Positions 41,986-49,264 of a DNA stretch of 64,000 nucleotides are shown one piece after another (within the stretch, counting starts at the first letter, position 1; each line of letters opens with the position of its first letter). Source of the DNA: Bailinhaonella thermotolerans (lineage in GTDB: Bacteria; Actinomycetota; Actinomycetes; Streptosporangiales; Streptosporangiaceae); assembly GCF_003594875.1 (NCBI RefSeq), contig NZ_QZEY01000002.1, positions 620,001-684,000 on the forward strand, read 5' to 3'. A model generated the notes under the pieces. The model made no database searches. It was not told the origin of the DNA and saw only the letters and a list, made by a program, of their open reading frames with translations. The translations under genes and the position numbers were made by a program.

Positions 41986-43095
41986 TCAGCGGGTGGAGTG
42001 CTCCAGGAGCGGGATGTGCTGCTCCTCGGCGGTGAGCGAGCCGTGCATGCCCACGAGCGAGGACTCCAGCGGCTCCGCGCGCGAGGCGATCACGCCGCAG
42101 TCGCCGTACGCCGCGACCACCACGTCGCCGACGCGCGGGGCCATGTCCGGGGAGAGCGGCCCGAACCAGCCCGACTCGACCGCCTCCTCCCGGGAGCGCA
42201 CCCACGCGCGCCCGGCCAGGAGCTCGCTCCAGGTCTGGAGCACGGCCTCCGCCACGCCCGGCTCGCAGTACACGTGCCGCGAGCGCGGGTCGCCGCCGAG
42301 CAGGCGCACGCCGTCGCGGAGCGCGGGCGTCTCGTCCACGTCCACCCGGTCGGCGACGTCCACCATCCCGTGGTCGGCCGTGACGTAGAGGGCCGAGCCC
42401 GGCGGCAGCGTCTCCGCGATGCGCATGGCCAGCGTGTCAGCGGTGGCCAGGGCCTCCAGCCACTCGGGTGACCCGGTCCCGGTGAGGTGGCCGACGGTGT
42501 CCACGTCGCCGAAGTACACCAGCGCGAACGCCGGGCCGTCCGACAGCGCGCTCCGCGCCGCCGCGACCCGCTGGTCCACGTCGGCGGCGGGGAGGTACCT
42601 CGCGCCCCGGTAGACCGCCCGGGTCAGCCCGGAGCCAGCGAACTCGCCGGGCCCGACGTAGCTGGCGGCGATCCCGGCGGCCTCCGCGCGCTCGAACACC
42701 GTGGGCGCGGGCTGCCAGGTCAGCGGGTCCACGGCCGAGGACCAGCGCAGGCAGTTGAGCAGCCGCGCCTCCCCCGGGACCGCGACCTGGTAGCCGAGCA
42801 TGCCGTGACCCCCGGGCGGCAGCCCGGTGCCGAGGGAGCCCAGGCTGGTGGCGGTCGTGGCCGGGAAGCCGGCGGTCAGGGTGCGGCCGGGCAGCGAGGA
42901 GAGGTACGGCGCGGCCTCCGGGTGCCGGCGCAGCAGCTCCGCGCCGACCCCGTCCAGCAGCAGCACGCACGCCCGCCGGACCGGGGCGAGCCCGAGCACC
43001 CCGGTCTCGCCGGGCACCCCGAGCGCGGCCAGCACGGACGGCGTCAGGTCGGGCAGGGCGCCCTCGCCGTACCGGGGCGGCGGCGGGGCGGTCAT
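41986..43095 (-). CDS. Alkaline-phosphatase-superfamily phosphodiesterase/nucleotide pyrophosphatase
   Basis: A 369-residue protein of the type I phosphodiesterase family. Metal and nucleophile motifs are visible: VLLLDGVGAELL (metal Asp), FPATTATSLGSLGTG with the nucleophile Thr, FGDVDTVGHLTG, and VTADHGMVD. No signal peptide is seen, so it is cytoplasmic. Its start overlaps the DUF5998 stop (ATGA), so the two are coupled. The same pair lies beside parC and the Pat gene in other actinomycetes. Substrate unknown. Confidence 0.88.
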   Translation of the reverse strand: MTAPPPPRYGEGALPDLTPSVLAALGVPGETGVLGLAPVRRACVLLLDGVGAELLRRHPEAAPYLSSLPGRTLTAGFPATTATSLGSLGTGLPPGGHGMLGYQVAVPGEARLLNCLRWSSAVDPLTWQPAPTVFERAEAAGIAASYVGPGEFAGSGLTRAVYRGARYLPAADVDQRVAAARSALSDGPAFALVYFGDVDTVGHLTGTGSPEWLEALATADTLAMRIAETLPPGSALYVTADHGMVDVADRVDVDETPALRDGVRLLGGDPRSRHVYCEPGVAEAVLQTWSELLAGRAWVRSREEAVESGWFGPLSPDMAPRVGDVVVAAYGDCGVIASRAEPLESSLVGMHGSLTAEEQHIPLLEHSTR

Positions 43096-43676
43096 GCCCG
43101 GGCGGTGGCTTCGGACAGGGCCTTGGCGAACGTGAGGACCTGCTGGACCGCGTCGGGCCCGTCGGCCGCCTCGCTGAGCCGCAGCGACAGGTCGTCGGCG
43201 GTGACCGAGCCGGTGTAGCCGTGGTCGGCCTCGCAGGCCTCGTCGCCGCAGGTGGCGGGTTCGAGGTCGATGTGGGAGATGGCGCCCCAGCCGATCGCCA
43301 GGACCACCTCGCTCGGGGCGGTGCCGGGGACGTAGGCCGCGGGGTCGGGCACGACGCGGGTGACGGCGACCGAGGCGATGCTGCTCAGGCGGATGGCCTC
43401 GGTGGTGGTGGAGGCGTGGGCGTGCGCGGCGCCCTCACCCGGCGGGTGCTCGTCGGTGTGGCAGACGAGCAGCCGGGTCGGGGAGAGCACCAGCACGGTG
43501 ACGTGCCTGCGGACCTCCATCGCCGGGTCGAAGGTGGCCTCGTGGTGGACGACGTACGCGGTCACCGGCTCTTCGCCGAGCGCCGACTCCACGGCGTCGG
43601 CGACGAGGTCGGGATAGTAGCCGCTGCGCTCGATCGCGGTCCGCAGGCCCGCGGCCGAGACTCGGGTTTCCCTCAT
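43092..43676 (-). CDS. DUF5998 family protein
   Basis: A 194-residue protein of the actinobacterial DUF5998 family, with SGYYPDLVADAVESALGEEPV, VHHEATFDPAMEVRRHVTVLVLSPTRLL split across the middle, and the C-terminal VLAIGWGAISHIDLEPATCGDEACEADHGYTG. The Cys/His-containing CGDEACEADHGY could bind metal. Function unknown. The ATG at 43676 follows GAGGAT by seven bases, which may be a -10 (leaderless) or a ribosome site. Confidence 0.85.
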   Translation of the reverse strand: MRETRVSAAGLRTAIERSGYYPDLVADAVESALGEEPVTAYVVHHEATFDPAMEVRRHVTVLVLSPTRLLVCHTDEHPPGEGAAHAHASTTTEAIRLSSIASVAVTRVVPDPAAYVPGTAPSEVVLAIGWGAISHIDLEPATCGDEACEADHGYTGSVTADDLSLRLSEAADGPDAVQQVLTFAKALSEATARA

Positions 43677-43689
43677 GCGCCCCATCCTC

Positions 43690-46389
43690 TCACCGCGGGC
43701 GGGTGTTGTAGGTGCCGAGACGCCGGGGCCCGAGGTCCGGCGGCGGGACCGCGGGCTCGGCCAGTTCCAGCGACGCCGACCGCACGGTCACGCCCTCCCG
43801 CCCGGCGAGGACCTCCTCCAGCGCCAGCCGGTGCACGCCGGGCAGGTCGTCGGCCAGGACGGCGACCCGCACCAGCAGTTCCTCCAGCGCGGCGACGTCC
43901 ACGTCGTCGCGGAACAGCAGCGGCGCGGCGCGGATCGCCCGCACCATCTCGGCGGCCTCCACCTCGGTCAGCGGGGCCAGCCGGTACACCCGGTCCCCCA
44001 GCAGCCGCGCGGTCGCGTCCGCCAGCCCGAACGAGACCACCGGCCCGAACGCCGGGTCGGCCTCCACGGTGACCGAGACCTGCGCCCCGGCCCCGCCGTC
44101 CCTCGCCAGCGCGATCCCGTAGCAGGCCAGCAGCTCCGCCGCGTCCGCGTTCCCGGCCTCGACCAGCGCCCGCGCCCGCTCCGCGTCCACCCCGGCAGGC
44201 GCGGGGACCTCGCCCCGGGACCGCCTCCGCCAGGCCGCGTACCGCTCGGCGTACGCCAGCGCCCGCACCGCCTCCTCCGGCGCGGGGTACGACGGCACCG
44301 ATCCCCGGGCGGGCGCCCCGGCCCCGTCCCTGCGCAGCTCCGGCGGCATCCCCCGGCGGCCCAGGTAGGACGCCACGATCGGCTTCCCGGCCCGGGCCCG
44401 GCCCGCGGCCGGCCGCTCCGGGCCGGCCGCCCCCGGCGCGGGGTCGGGGCCCGTCAGGCGCTCCGTGGCGCCTTCCTCCGCCGAGGCCGGCGCGGACGCC
44501 GTACGGCCCGCGCCCGCCGCCGCGGCCGACTCCTCCGCGGGCTCCCCGCCGGTGACCGCGCGGTCCGCGAGGGGACCGGCGGGGTGGGACGGGGCCGGGT
44601 GGGACGAGGCCGGGCCGGACGGGGCCGAATGGGACGGGGCCGAATGGGACGGGGCCGGGCGGGAGGGATCGGCGGCGGCGTAGGCGGCGGCGCGGCGCAG
44701 GCCCTCGGCGACCTCCTCGGCCCCGCGGAAGACGGCGGGCATGTAGACGGCGACCACGGAGTCGATCCCCGGGTCGTCCACGAGGCGGACGACGGCGGCC
44801 TCGTAGTCCGCGCCGGTCGCGTCCGGTCCCAGGTCCACCGGGTCCGCCGGGTCCAGGCCCGCCGCGACGCAGGAGTCGAGGGCGAGCAGGGCCAGCGCGT
44901 CGGAGTTGCTGACGATGCCGACGCGGGGGCCGCCCGGCAGGGGCTGGTGGGCCAGGAGCTGGGCGACGTCGAAGAGCTGGGTGAGGTCGTCCACCCGGAT
45001 CACCCCGGCCTGCTCGAACAGGGCGCTGACCGCCTCGTCGGGCAGCCGCAGCGCGGGGGCCGCGTGCCCGATCGGGACGCCCTGGGTGACCCCGCCGCTC
45101 TTGACGGCGACGATCGGCTTGCGGCGGGAGATGCGGCGCGCGAGCCGGGTGAACTTGCGGGAGTTCCCCAGGGACTCCAGGTAGAGCAGGATCACCTCCG
45201 TCGCCGGGTCCTCCTCCCAGTACTGCAGGAGGTCGTTGCCGGACACGTCGGCGCGGTTCCCGGCGGAGACGAACGTGGAGATGCCCAGGCCGCGCTCGCT
45301 GACGCGCTGGAGGAGGGCGGTGCCGAGCGCGCCCGACTGGCTGAAGAACCCGGCCCGGCCGCGCGGGGGCAGCTCGGGGGCGAGGGTGGCGTTCAGGCGC
45401 ATGGAGGCGGCGGTGTTGGCGATGCCCAGGCAGTTGGGGCCGACCACGCGCATGCCGTGGGCGCGGGCGATGCGGACCAGTTCCTCCTGGCGCGCGCGGC
45501 CCTCACGGCCCGTCTCGCCGAACCCCGAGGAGACCACGACGAGCCCGTGCACGCCCTTGCGCGCGCACTGCCGTACGACGTCGAGCACCCCGTCGGCGGG
45601 GACCGCGAGCACGGCGAGGTCGACCTCGCCGTCGATCTCCTCGACCGAGCGGTGGGCCCGCACGCCCGCGACCGCGCGCGCCTCCCGGTGCACGGGATAG
45701 ACGGGGCCGGTGAAGTCGCCGCGCAGCAGGTTGCGCAGGACGGTCTGGCCGATGCTCTCCACCTCGCGGCTCGCGCCCACGACGGCGACCGAGGACGGCG
45801 TGAGCAGCCGTTCGATCGACCGGGACTCGGCGCGGTGCTCGCGGGCGCGCATGACCGACAGCGAGGTCTCGGTCGGGGTGAGGTCGAGCGTCAGCCGTAC
45901 GACGCCGTCGGCGAAGCGGCTCTCGGCGGTGTACCCGGCCTGGCGGAAGACGCCGATCATGCGGCGGTTGGCGGGCAGCACCTCGGCGGCGAAGCCCTTG
46001 ACGCCGCGCTCGCGGGCGGCGGCGGCGATGTGCTCCAGGAGCACGGAGGCCAGGCCCCGGCCCTGGTGCGCGTCCTCGACCAGGAACGCGACCTCGGCCT
46101 CCTCAGGGCCGAGGCGGTCGTAGCGGACGACGGCCACCATCTCCTCCCCGATCGTGGCGATCAGGGCGACCCGGTCGGTGTAGTCCACGTTCGTGAACCG
46201 CTCCACCTCGCGGTCCGAGAGCCGGGGGCGCGGGCCGAAGAAGCGGAAATAGATGGACTCGTCCGAGAGCCGGGAGTAGAACGCCCGCAGCCGGTCGGCG
46301 TCGCCGGGCGTGATCGGACGCAGATGGGCGGTGCCGCCGTCGGCGAGGACGACGTCCGCCTCCCAGTGCGCCGGATATGGTGCCTGCAC
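43690..46389 (-). CDS. Pat-type protein acetyltransferase: GNAT fused to an NDP-forming acyl-CoA synthetase-like protein
   Basis: An 899-residue protein. Residues about 10-175 form a GNAT domain (LRPITPGDADRLRAFYSRLS, EDAHQGRGLASVLLEHIAAAA). Residues about 190-860 form the CoA-binding and ligase-like domains of ADP-forming acyl-CoA synthetases (VAVVGASREVESIGQTVLRN, FFSQSGALGTALL). In Salmonella and Streptomyces, Pat proteins acetylate acetyl-CoA synthetase. An S/P/A/H-rich linker (about 577-610) is encoded by a 15-bp DNA repeat. GNAT is N-terminal, as in the actinobacterial type. The GTG at 46389 follows TAGTCT by seven bases, suggesting leaderless translation. Confidence 0.88.
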   Translation of the reverse strand: MQAPYPAHWEADVVLADGGTAHLRPITPGDADRLRAFYSRLSDESIYFRFFGPRPRLSDREVERFTNVDYTDRVALIATIGEEMVAVVRYDRLGPEEAEVAFLVEDAHQGRGLASVLLEHIAAAARERGVKGFAAEVLPANRRMIGVFRQAGYTAESRFADGVVRLTLDLTPTETSLSVMRAREHRAESRSIERLLTPSSVAVVGASREVESIGQTVLRNLLRGDFTGPVYPVHREARAVAGVRAHRSVEEIDGEVDLAVLAVPADGVLDVVRQCARKGVHGLVVVSSGFGETGREGRARQEELVRIARAHGMRVVGPNCLGIANTAASMRLNATLAPELPPRGRAGFFSQSGALGTALLQRVSERGLGISTFVSAGNRADVSGNDLLQYWEEDPATEVILLYLESLGNSRKFTRLARRISRRKPIVAVKSGGVTQGVPIGHAAPALRLPDEAVSALFEQAGVIRVDDLTQLFDVAQLLAHQPLPGGPRVGIVSNSDALALLALDSCVAAGLDPADPVDLGPDATGADYEAAVVRLVDDPGIDSVVAVYMPAVFRGAEEVAEGLRRAAAYAAADPSRPAPSHSAPSHSAPSGPASSHPAPSHPAGPLADRAVTGGEPAEESAAAAGAGRTASAPASAEEGATERLTGPDPAPGAAGPERPAAGRARAGKPIVASYLGRRGMPPELRRDGAGAPARGSVPSYPAPEEAVRALAYAERYAAWRRRSRGEVPAPAGVDAERARALVEAGNADAAELLACYGIALARDGGAGAQVSVTVEADPAFGPVVSFGLADATARLLGDRVYRLAPLTEVEAAEMVRAIRAAPLLFRDDVDVAALEELLVRVAVLADDLPGVHRLALEEVLAGREGVTVRSASLELAEPAVPPPDLGPRRLGTYNTRPR
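44583..44657. repeat. 15-bp in-frame tandem repeat in the Pat linker
   Basis: Five copies of a 15-base unit (form GGTGGGACGGGGCCG and close variants) encode repeated APSHS/PAPSH pentapeptides in a region predicted to be unstructured. The unit keeps the frame. Confidence 0.85.
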
Positions 46390-46396
46390 ACCCGAA

Positions 46397-46402
46397 AGAC
46401 TA
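46397..46402 (-). promoter_or_regulatory. -10 element TAGTCT of a leaderless promoter
   Basis: TAGTCT on the minus strand lies seven bases before the GTG of the Pat gene, with no ribosome site between. Confidence 0.5.
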
Positions 46403-46589
46403 CGGCGTGTCTCATATGCCGAGAGCGGCAGGCGGCTCCGGCAACGCTTCCGCATCGACTGAGCTTCGGTATCCGTCTCACGGCACACGGGGACGCGGGA
46501 AGCTGTTAGGTTCTCTGCCTGTAGGTCCTCGCGCTGTAGGTCCTCCTGTCTCCTGGCCTATCGGCAGCATGCCTCAAGGTGGTGACATC

Positions 46590-47483
46590 ATGACGCGGGT
46601 CGTCGTGGTGGGCGATCTCATGACCGACGCGGTCGCGCGCGCCCGCTATGCCCTCGCCAAGGCCAGCGACACGCCGGCCGTCGTGACCATGCACGGCGGG
46701 GGGTCGGGCGCGAACATCGCGTCCTGGCTCGCCGTCGAGGGCGCCGACGTGGCGTTCGTCGGCCGCCGCGGCGCGGACATCACCGGCCGCAACCGTGACA
46801 TGGAGCTGATGGGGTACGGCGTGGACGCCCGCCTCGTCATGGACCCCGAGCGGCCCACCGGCACCTGCGTCGTGCTCGTCACGCACAAGGGCGACCGCAC
46901 CATGCTCTCCGACCCCGGCGCCAACGCCGCCCTGTCGCCCGAGGACCTGCCCCGCGACCTGTTCAGCCAGGGCGGCCACCTGCACATGTCCGGCTACACC
47001 CTGATCAACGAGGGCTCGCGGGAGGCCGGCATGACCGCGCTCGACGCCGCCAAGCAGGTGGGCATGTCGATCTCCGTGGACTGCGCCTCGTCGGCGCCGT
47101 TGGAGCGTGCCGGAGCCGAGCCGTTCCTGGAGTGGACCGACGGGGCCAAGCTGCTGTTCGCCAACGCCGACCAGGCCCGGGTGCTCACCGGCCGCGACGA
47201 CCCCGAGGCCGCCGCCAAGGTGCTCACCGCGTTCTTCCCGCAGGTCGTGATCAAGCTCGGGGCCGACGGCGCGCTCTGGTACACCAACAACCGCGCGGAG
47301 CCCGTCCGCGTGCCCGCCGTGCCGGTCGAGCGCATCGTGGACGGCACCGGCGCGGGCGACGCCTTCACCGCCGGCTTCCTGCCCCCGTGGCTCGACGGCA
47401 AGCCCGCCGCCGAGGCGCTGGCCGCCGGCTGCGCCCTCGCCTCCAAGGCCATCACCCACCTCGGCGCCCGCCCCCGCCTCTAG
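46590..47483 (+). CDS. PfkB-family carbohydrate (ribokinase-type) kinase
   Basis: A 297-residue kinase. It begins MTRVVVVGDLMTDAVAR, and has the PfkB signature 1 around HGGGSGANIASWLAVEGADVAFVG and signature 2 DGTGAGDAFTAGFLPPWLDG with the catalytic Asp in GAGDAF. It phosphorylates a sugar or nucleoside with ATP; adenosine kinase-like activity is possible. ATG 46590 is preceded by AAGGTGGTG. It is divergent from the Pat gene, the same arrangement as in Streptomyces. Confidence 0.9.
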   Translation: MTRVVVVGDLMTDAVARARYALAKASDTPAVVTMHGGGSGANIASWLAVEGADVAFVGRRGADITGRNRDMELMGYGVDARLVMDPERPTGTCVVLVTHKGDRTMLSDPGANAALSPEDLPRDLFSQGGHLHMSGYTLINEGSREAGMTALDAAKQVGMSISVDCASSAPLERAGAEPFLEWTDGAKLLFANADQARVLTGRDDPEAAAKVLTAFFPQVVIKLGADGALWYTNNRAEPVRVPAVPVERIVDGTGAGDAFTAGFLPPWLDGKPAAEALAAGCALASKAITHLGARPRL

Positions 47484-47546
47484 CCTCCGCGGGATTCACC
47501 CCCGGCCGCGGCACGGCTCCCGCCGCCTTCAGTCGTCCCCCGGCGA

Positions 47547-47650
47547 GCCGTACGCCCTCGCGGCGCCGTACGCCTTCGGGGCGCCGTACGCCTTAGCCAC
47601 GCCGTACGCCTTCGGGGCGCTCCGCATCCTCGCGGTGCCGTACGGCCTGC
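47547..47650. repeat. 18-bp repeats with GCCGTACGCC cores
   Basis: Units of the form GCCGTACGCCTTCGGGGC begin at 47547, 47565, 47583 and 47601, with a divergent copy at 47619 and another GCCGTACGGC at 47637. They fill the space between the PfkB kinase and the VOC gene. Confidence 0.8.
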
Positions 47651-47745
47651 GGGCGGGCGCGGTGCGGGCGCGGTCCGATGGCGATGGGAGGATGGGCGAT
47701 CCGTCCGCCCCGGCGGCTTCGCCGCGAACCAGAGGAGTGTGCCCC

Positions 47746-48201
47746 ATGTCCGCCGAACCGTCGTCGCCCGTCCGCCAGCTCCGTCTCGTCGTCGAGGCCG
47801 AGGACTACGAGGCGGCGGTCGCCTTCTTCCGGGACGCGCTGGGGCTCCCCGAGCAGGCCGCGTACTCCGGGGACGGCGACGCCCGGGTCGTCATCCTGGA
47901 CGCCGGCCGCGCCACCCTGGAGATCGCCAACCCGGCCCAGAAGCGCATGATCGACGATGTGGAGGTGGGCCGCCAGGTGGCCCCCCGGTTCCGCGTCGCG
48001 TTCGAGGTGGACGACGCCCGCGAGGTCACCGCCCGCCTGGTGGCCGCGGGCGCGGACGAGGTCGCCCCGCCCACCCTCACCCCCTGGCGGTCCCTCAACG
48101 CCCGCCTCGACACCCCCGGCGACCTCCACATCACCGTCTTCCAGGAACTCCTCCCCCCAGAGACCCGCGCCTCCCACCCCGACTTCGGCACCGGCGTCTA
48201 G
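47746..48201 (+). CDS. VOC family protein
   Basis: A 151-residue VOC protein: VRQLRLVVEAEDYEAAVAFFRDALGLPE at the N-terminus, RVVILDAGRATLEIANP in the middle, and RFRVAFEVDDAREVTARLVAAGAD then ARLDTPGDLHITVFQEL at the end. The metal ligand pattern is not conclusive. Start ATG 47746 follows AGAGGAG. It is convergent with the repair genes; its role is unknown. Confidence 0.82.
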   Translation: MSAEPSSPVRQLRLVVEAEDYEAAVAFFRDALGLPEQAAYSGDGDARVVILDAGRATLEIANPAQKRMIDDVEVGRQVAPRFRVAFEVDDAREVTARLVAAGADEVAPPTLTPWRSLNARLDTPGDLHITVFQELLPPETRASHPDFGTGV

Positions 48202-48249
48202 CCGGCCGGCGTGACCTCGCCGCCCCGCCGCGGCGGGTGCCGTACGGGG

Positions 48250-48510
48250 TCAGCGGGACTCGCGGCGGGACGCCGACCAGCGGGCGTAGCGGGCGGGGAG
48301 GCAGATGGCGCAGGGGCGGTAGCCGGCGGCGATGGCGGTCTCCTCGTCGGCGAAGAAGACCCGGTCGCGCGCGTAGCCGCCCCGGGCGAGGGCACGCAGC
48401 GCGGAGGGGCAGTCCAGGCGCCCGTAGAGGCGTCCGCGCCGGTGCCCGCCCAGGGTGCCGGGGACCGGGCTGTCGTACGGCAGGCCGCCGGGCCCGATCA
48501 GCCGGTACAC
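48250..48510 (-). CDS. Ada-type zinc-binding domain protein without the methyl-acceptor cysteine
   Basis: An 86-residue protein matching the Ada N-terminal zinc domain: LYGRLDCPSALRALARGGYARDRVFF and then AAGYRPCAICLPARY. Three zinc cysteines (the one in LDCPSA, and CAIC) are present, but the position of Ada Cys38, which accepts the methyl from phosphotriesters, is not a Cys. It may only sense or bind DNA. It starts at GTG 48510, two bases after the ogt stop, so the two are coupled. Confidence 0.8.
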   Translation of the reverse strand: MYRLIGPGGLPYDSPVPGTLGGHRRGRLYGRLDCPSALRALARGGYARDRVFFADEETAIAAGYRPCAICLPARYARWSASRRESR

Positions 48511-48512
48511 CG

Positions 48513-49025
48513 TCAGGCGAACAGCGGGTGCAGCGCGCCCTCATGGGTGAGCAGGAGGCGCTTGCGCTCCACTCCCCCGGCGTACCCGGTCAGCGAGCCG
48601 CCCGCCCCGATCACCCGGTGGCAGGCTCGCAGGATCAGCAGCGGATTGGCGCCGATGGCCGCCCCGACAGCCCGGACCCGGTCACGCGGCGCCCCGATCC
48701 GCTCCGCGACCGCCCCGTAGGTGGCGGTCTCGCCGTACGGGATCTCGTCCAGCGCCGCCCAGACCCGCTCCTGGAACTCCGTCCCCCGGGTCAGGAAGTC
48801 CAGCTCGAACTCCCGCCGCACGCCGTCGAAGTACTCCCGCACCTGCCGCTCGGCCTCGGCGAACGCCTCCGGCTCCCGCCGCCCCCACGTGCGGCCGTCC
48901 ATGTCCCCGGCCACCCCGAGGAAGGACACCGACGTCAGCGCCACGCCCCCGCGCGCCGCCGCCGACTCCTCCCCGACCAGCAGCAGCTCCCCCAGCGGGC
49001 TCCCCACGGTCGTGTACACGCTCAT
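48513..49025 (-). CDS. ogt: O6-methylguanine-DNA methyltransferase
   Basis: A 170-residue alkyltransferase. The active Cys is in LRACHRVIGAGGSLTGYAGG; the usual PCHR motif here reads ACHR, an Ala for Pro change, while Cys, His and Arg are kept. The helix-turn-helix EIPYGETATYGAVAERIGAPRDRVRAVGAAIGANP is intact. It removes O6-alkyl groups from guanine. ATG 49025 is preceded by AAAGGAG. The small Ada-like protein follows. Confidence 0.92.
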   Translation of the reverse strand: MSVYTTVGSPLGELLLVGEESAAARGGVALTSVSFLGVAGDMDGRTWGRREPEAFAEAERQVREYFDGVRREFELDFLTRGTEFQERVWAALDEIPYGETATYGAVAERIGAPRDRVRAVGAAIGANPLLILRACHRVIGAGGSLTGYAGGVERKRLLLTHEGALHPLFA

Positions 49026-49264
49026 CCCCGTGCTCCTTTCCCCGTGAAACGATCTCACTTACTCGAACCCCGAACGATGAAGATCCGTTGCATCTTCCGG
49101 GCCGAGCCCCGTCCTCCCCCGCGAAGGCGGCGATCATGCCTCCCGCACGCCCCTCCGCCCCGGGCCGCCCCGGGCCGCCCGGGCGTCGCGGCGGCTCTCC
49201 GCGCCCCCGTACGGCGACGCGCGGGCAGCCAGGCCGTACGGCCGCGCCCGGCGGCGTGAGGGGG

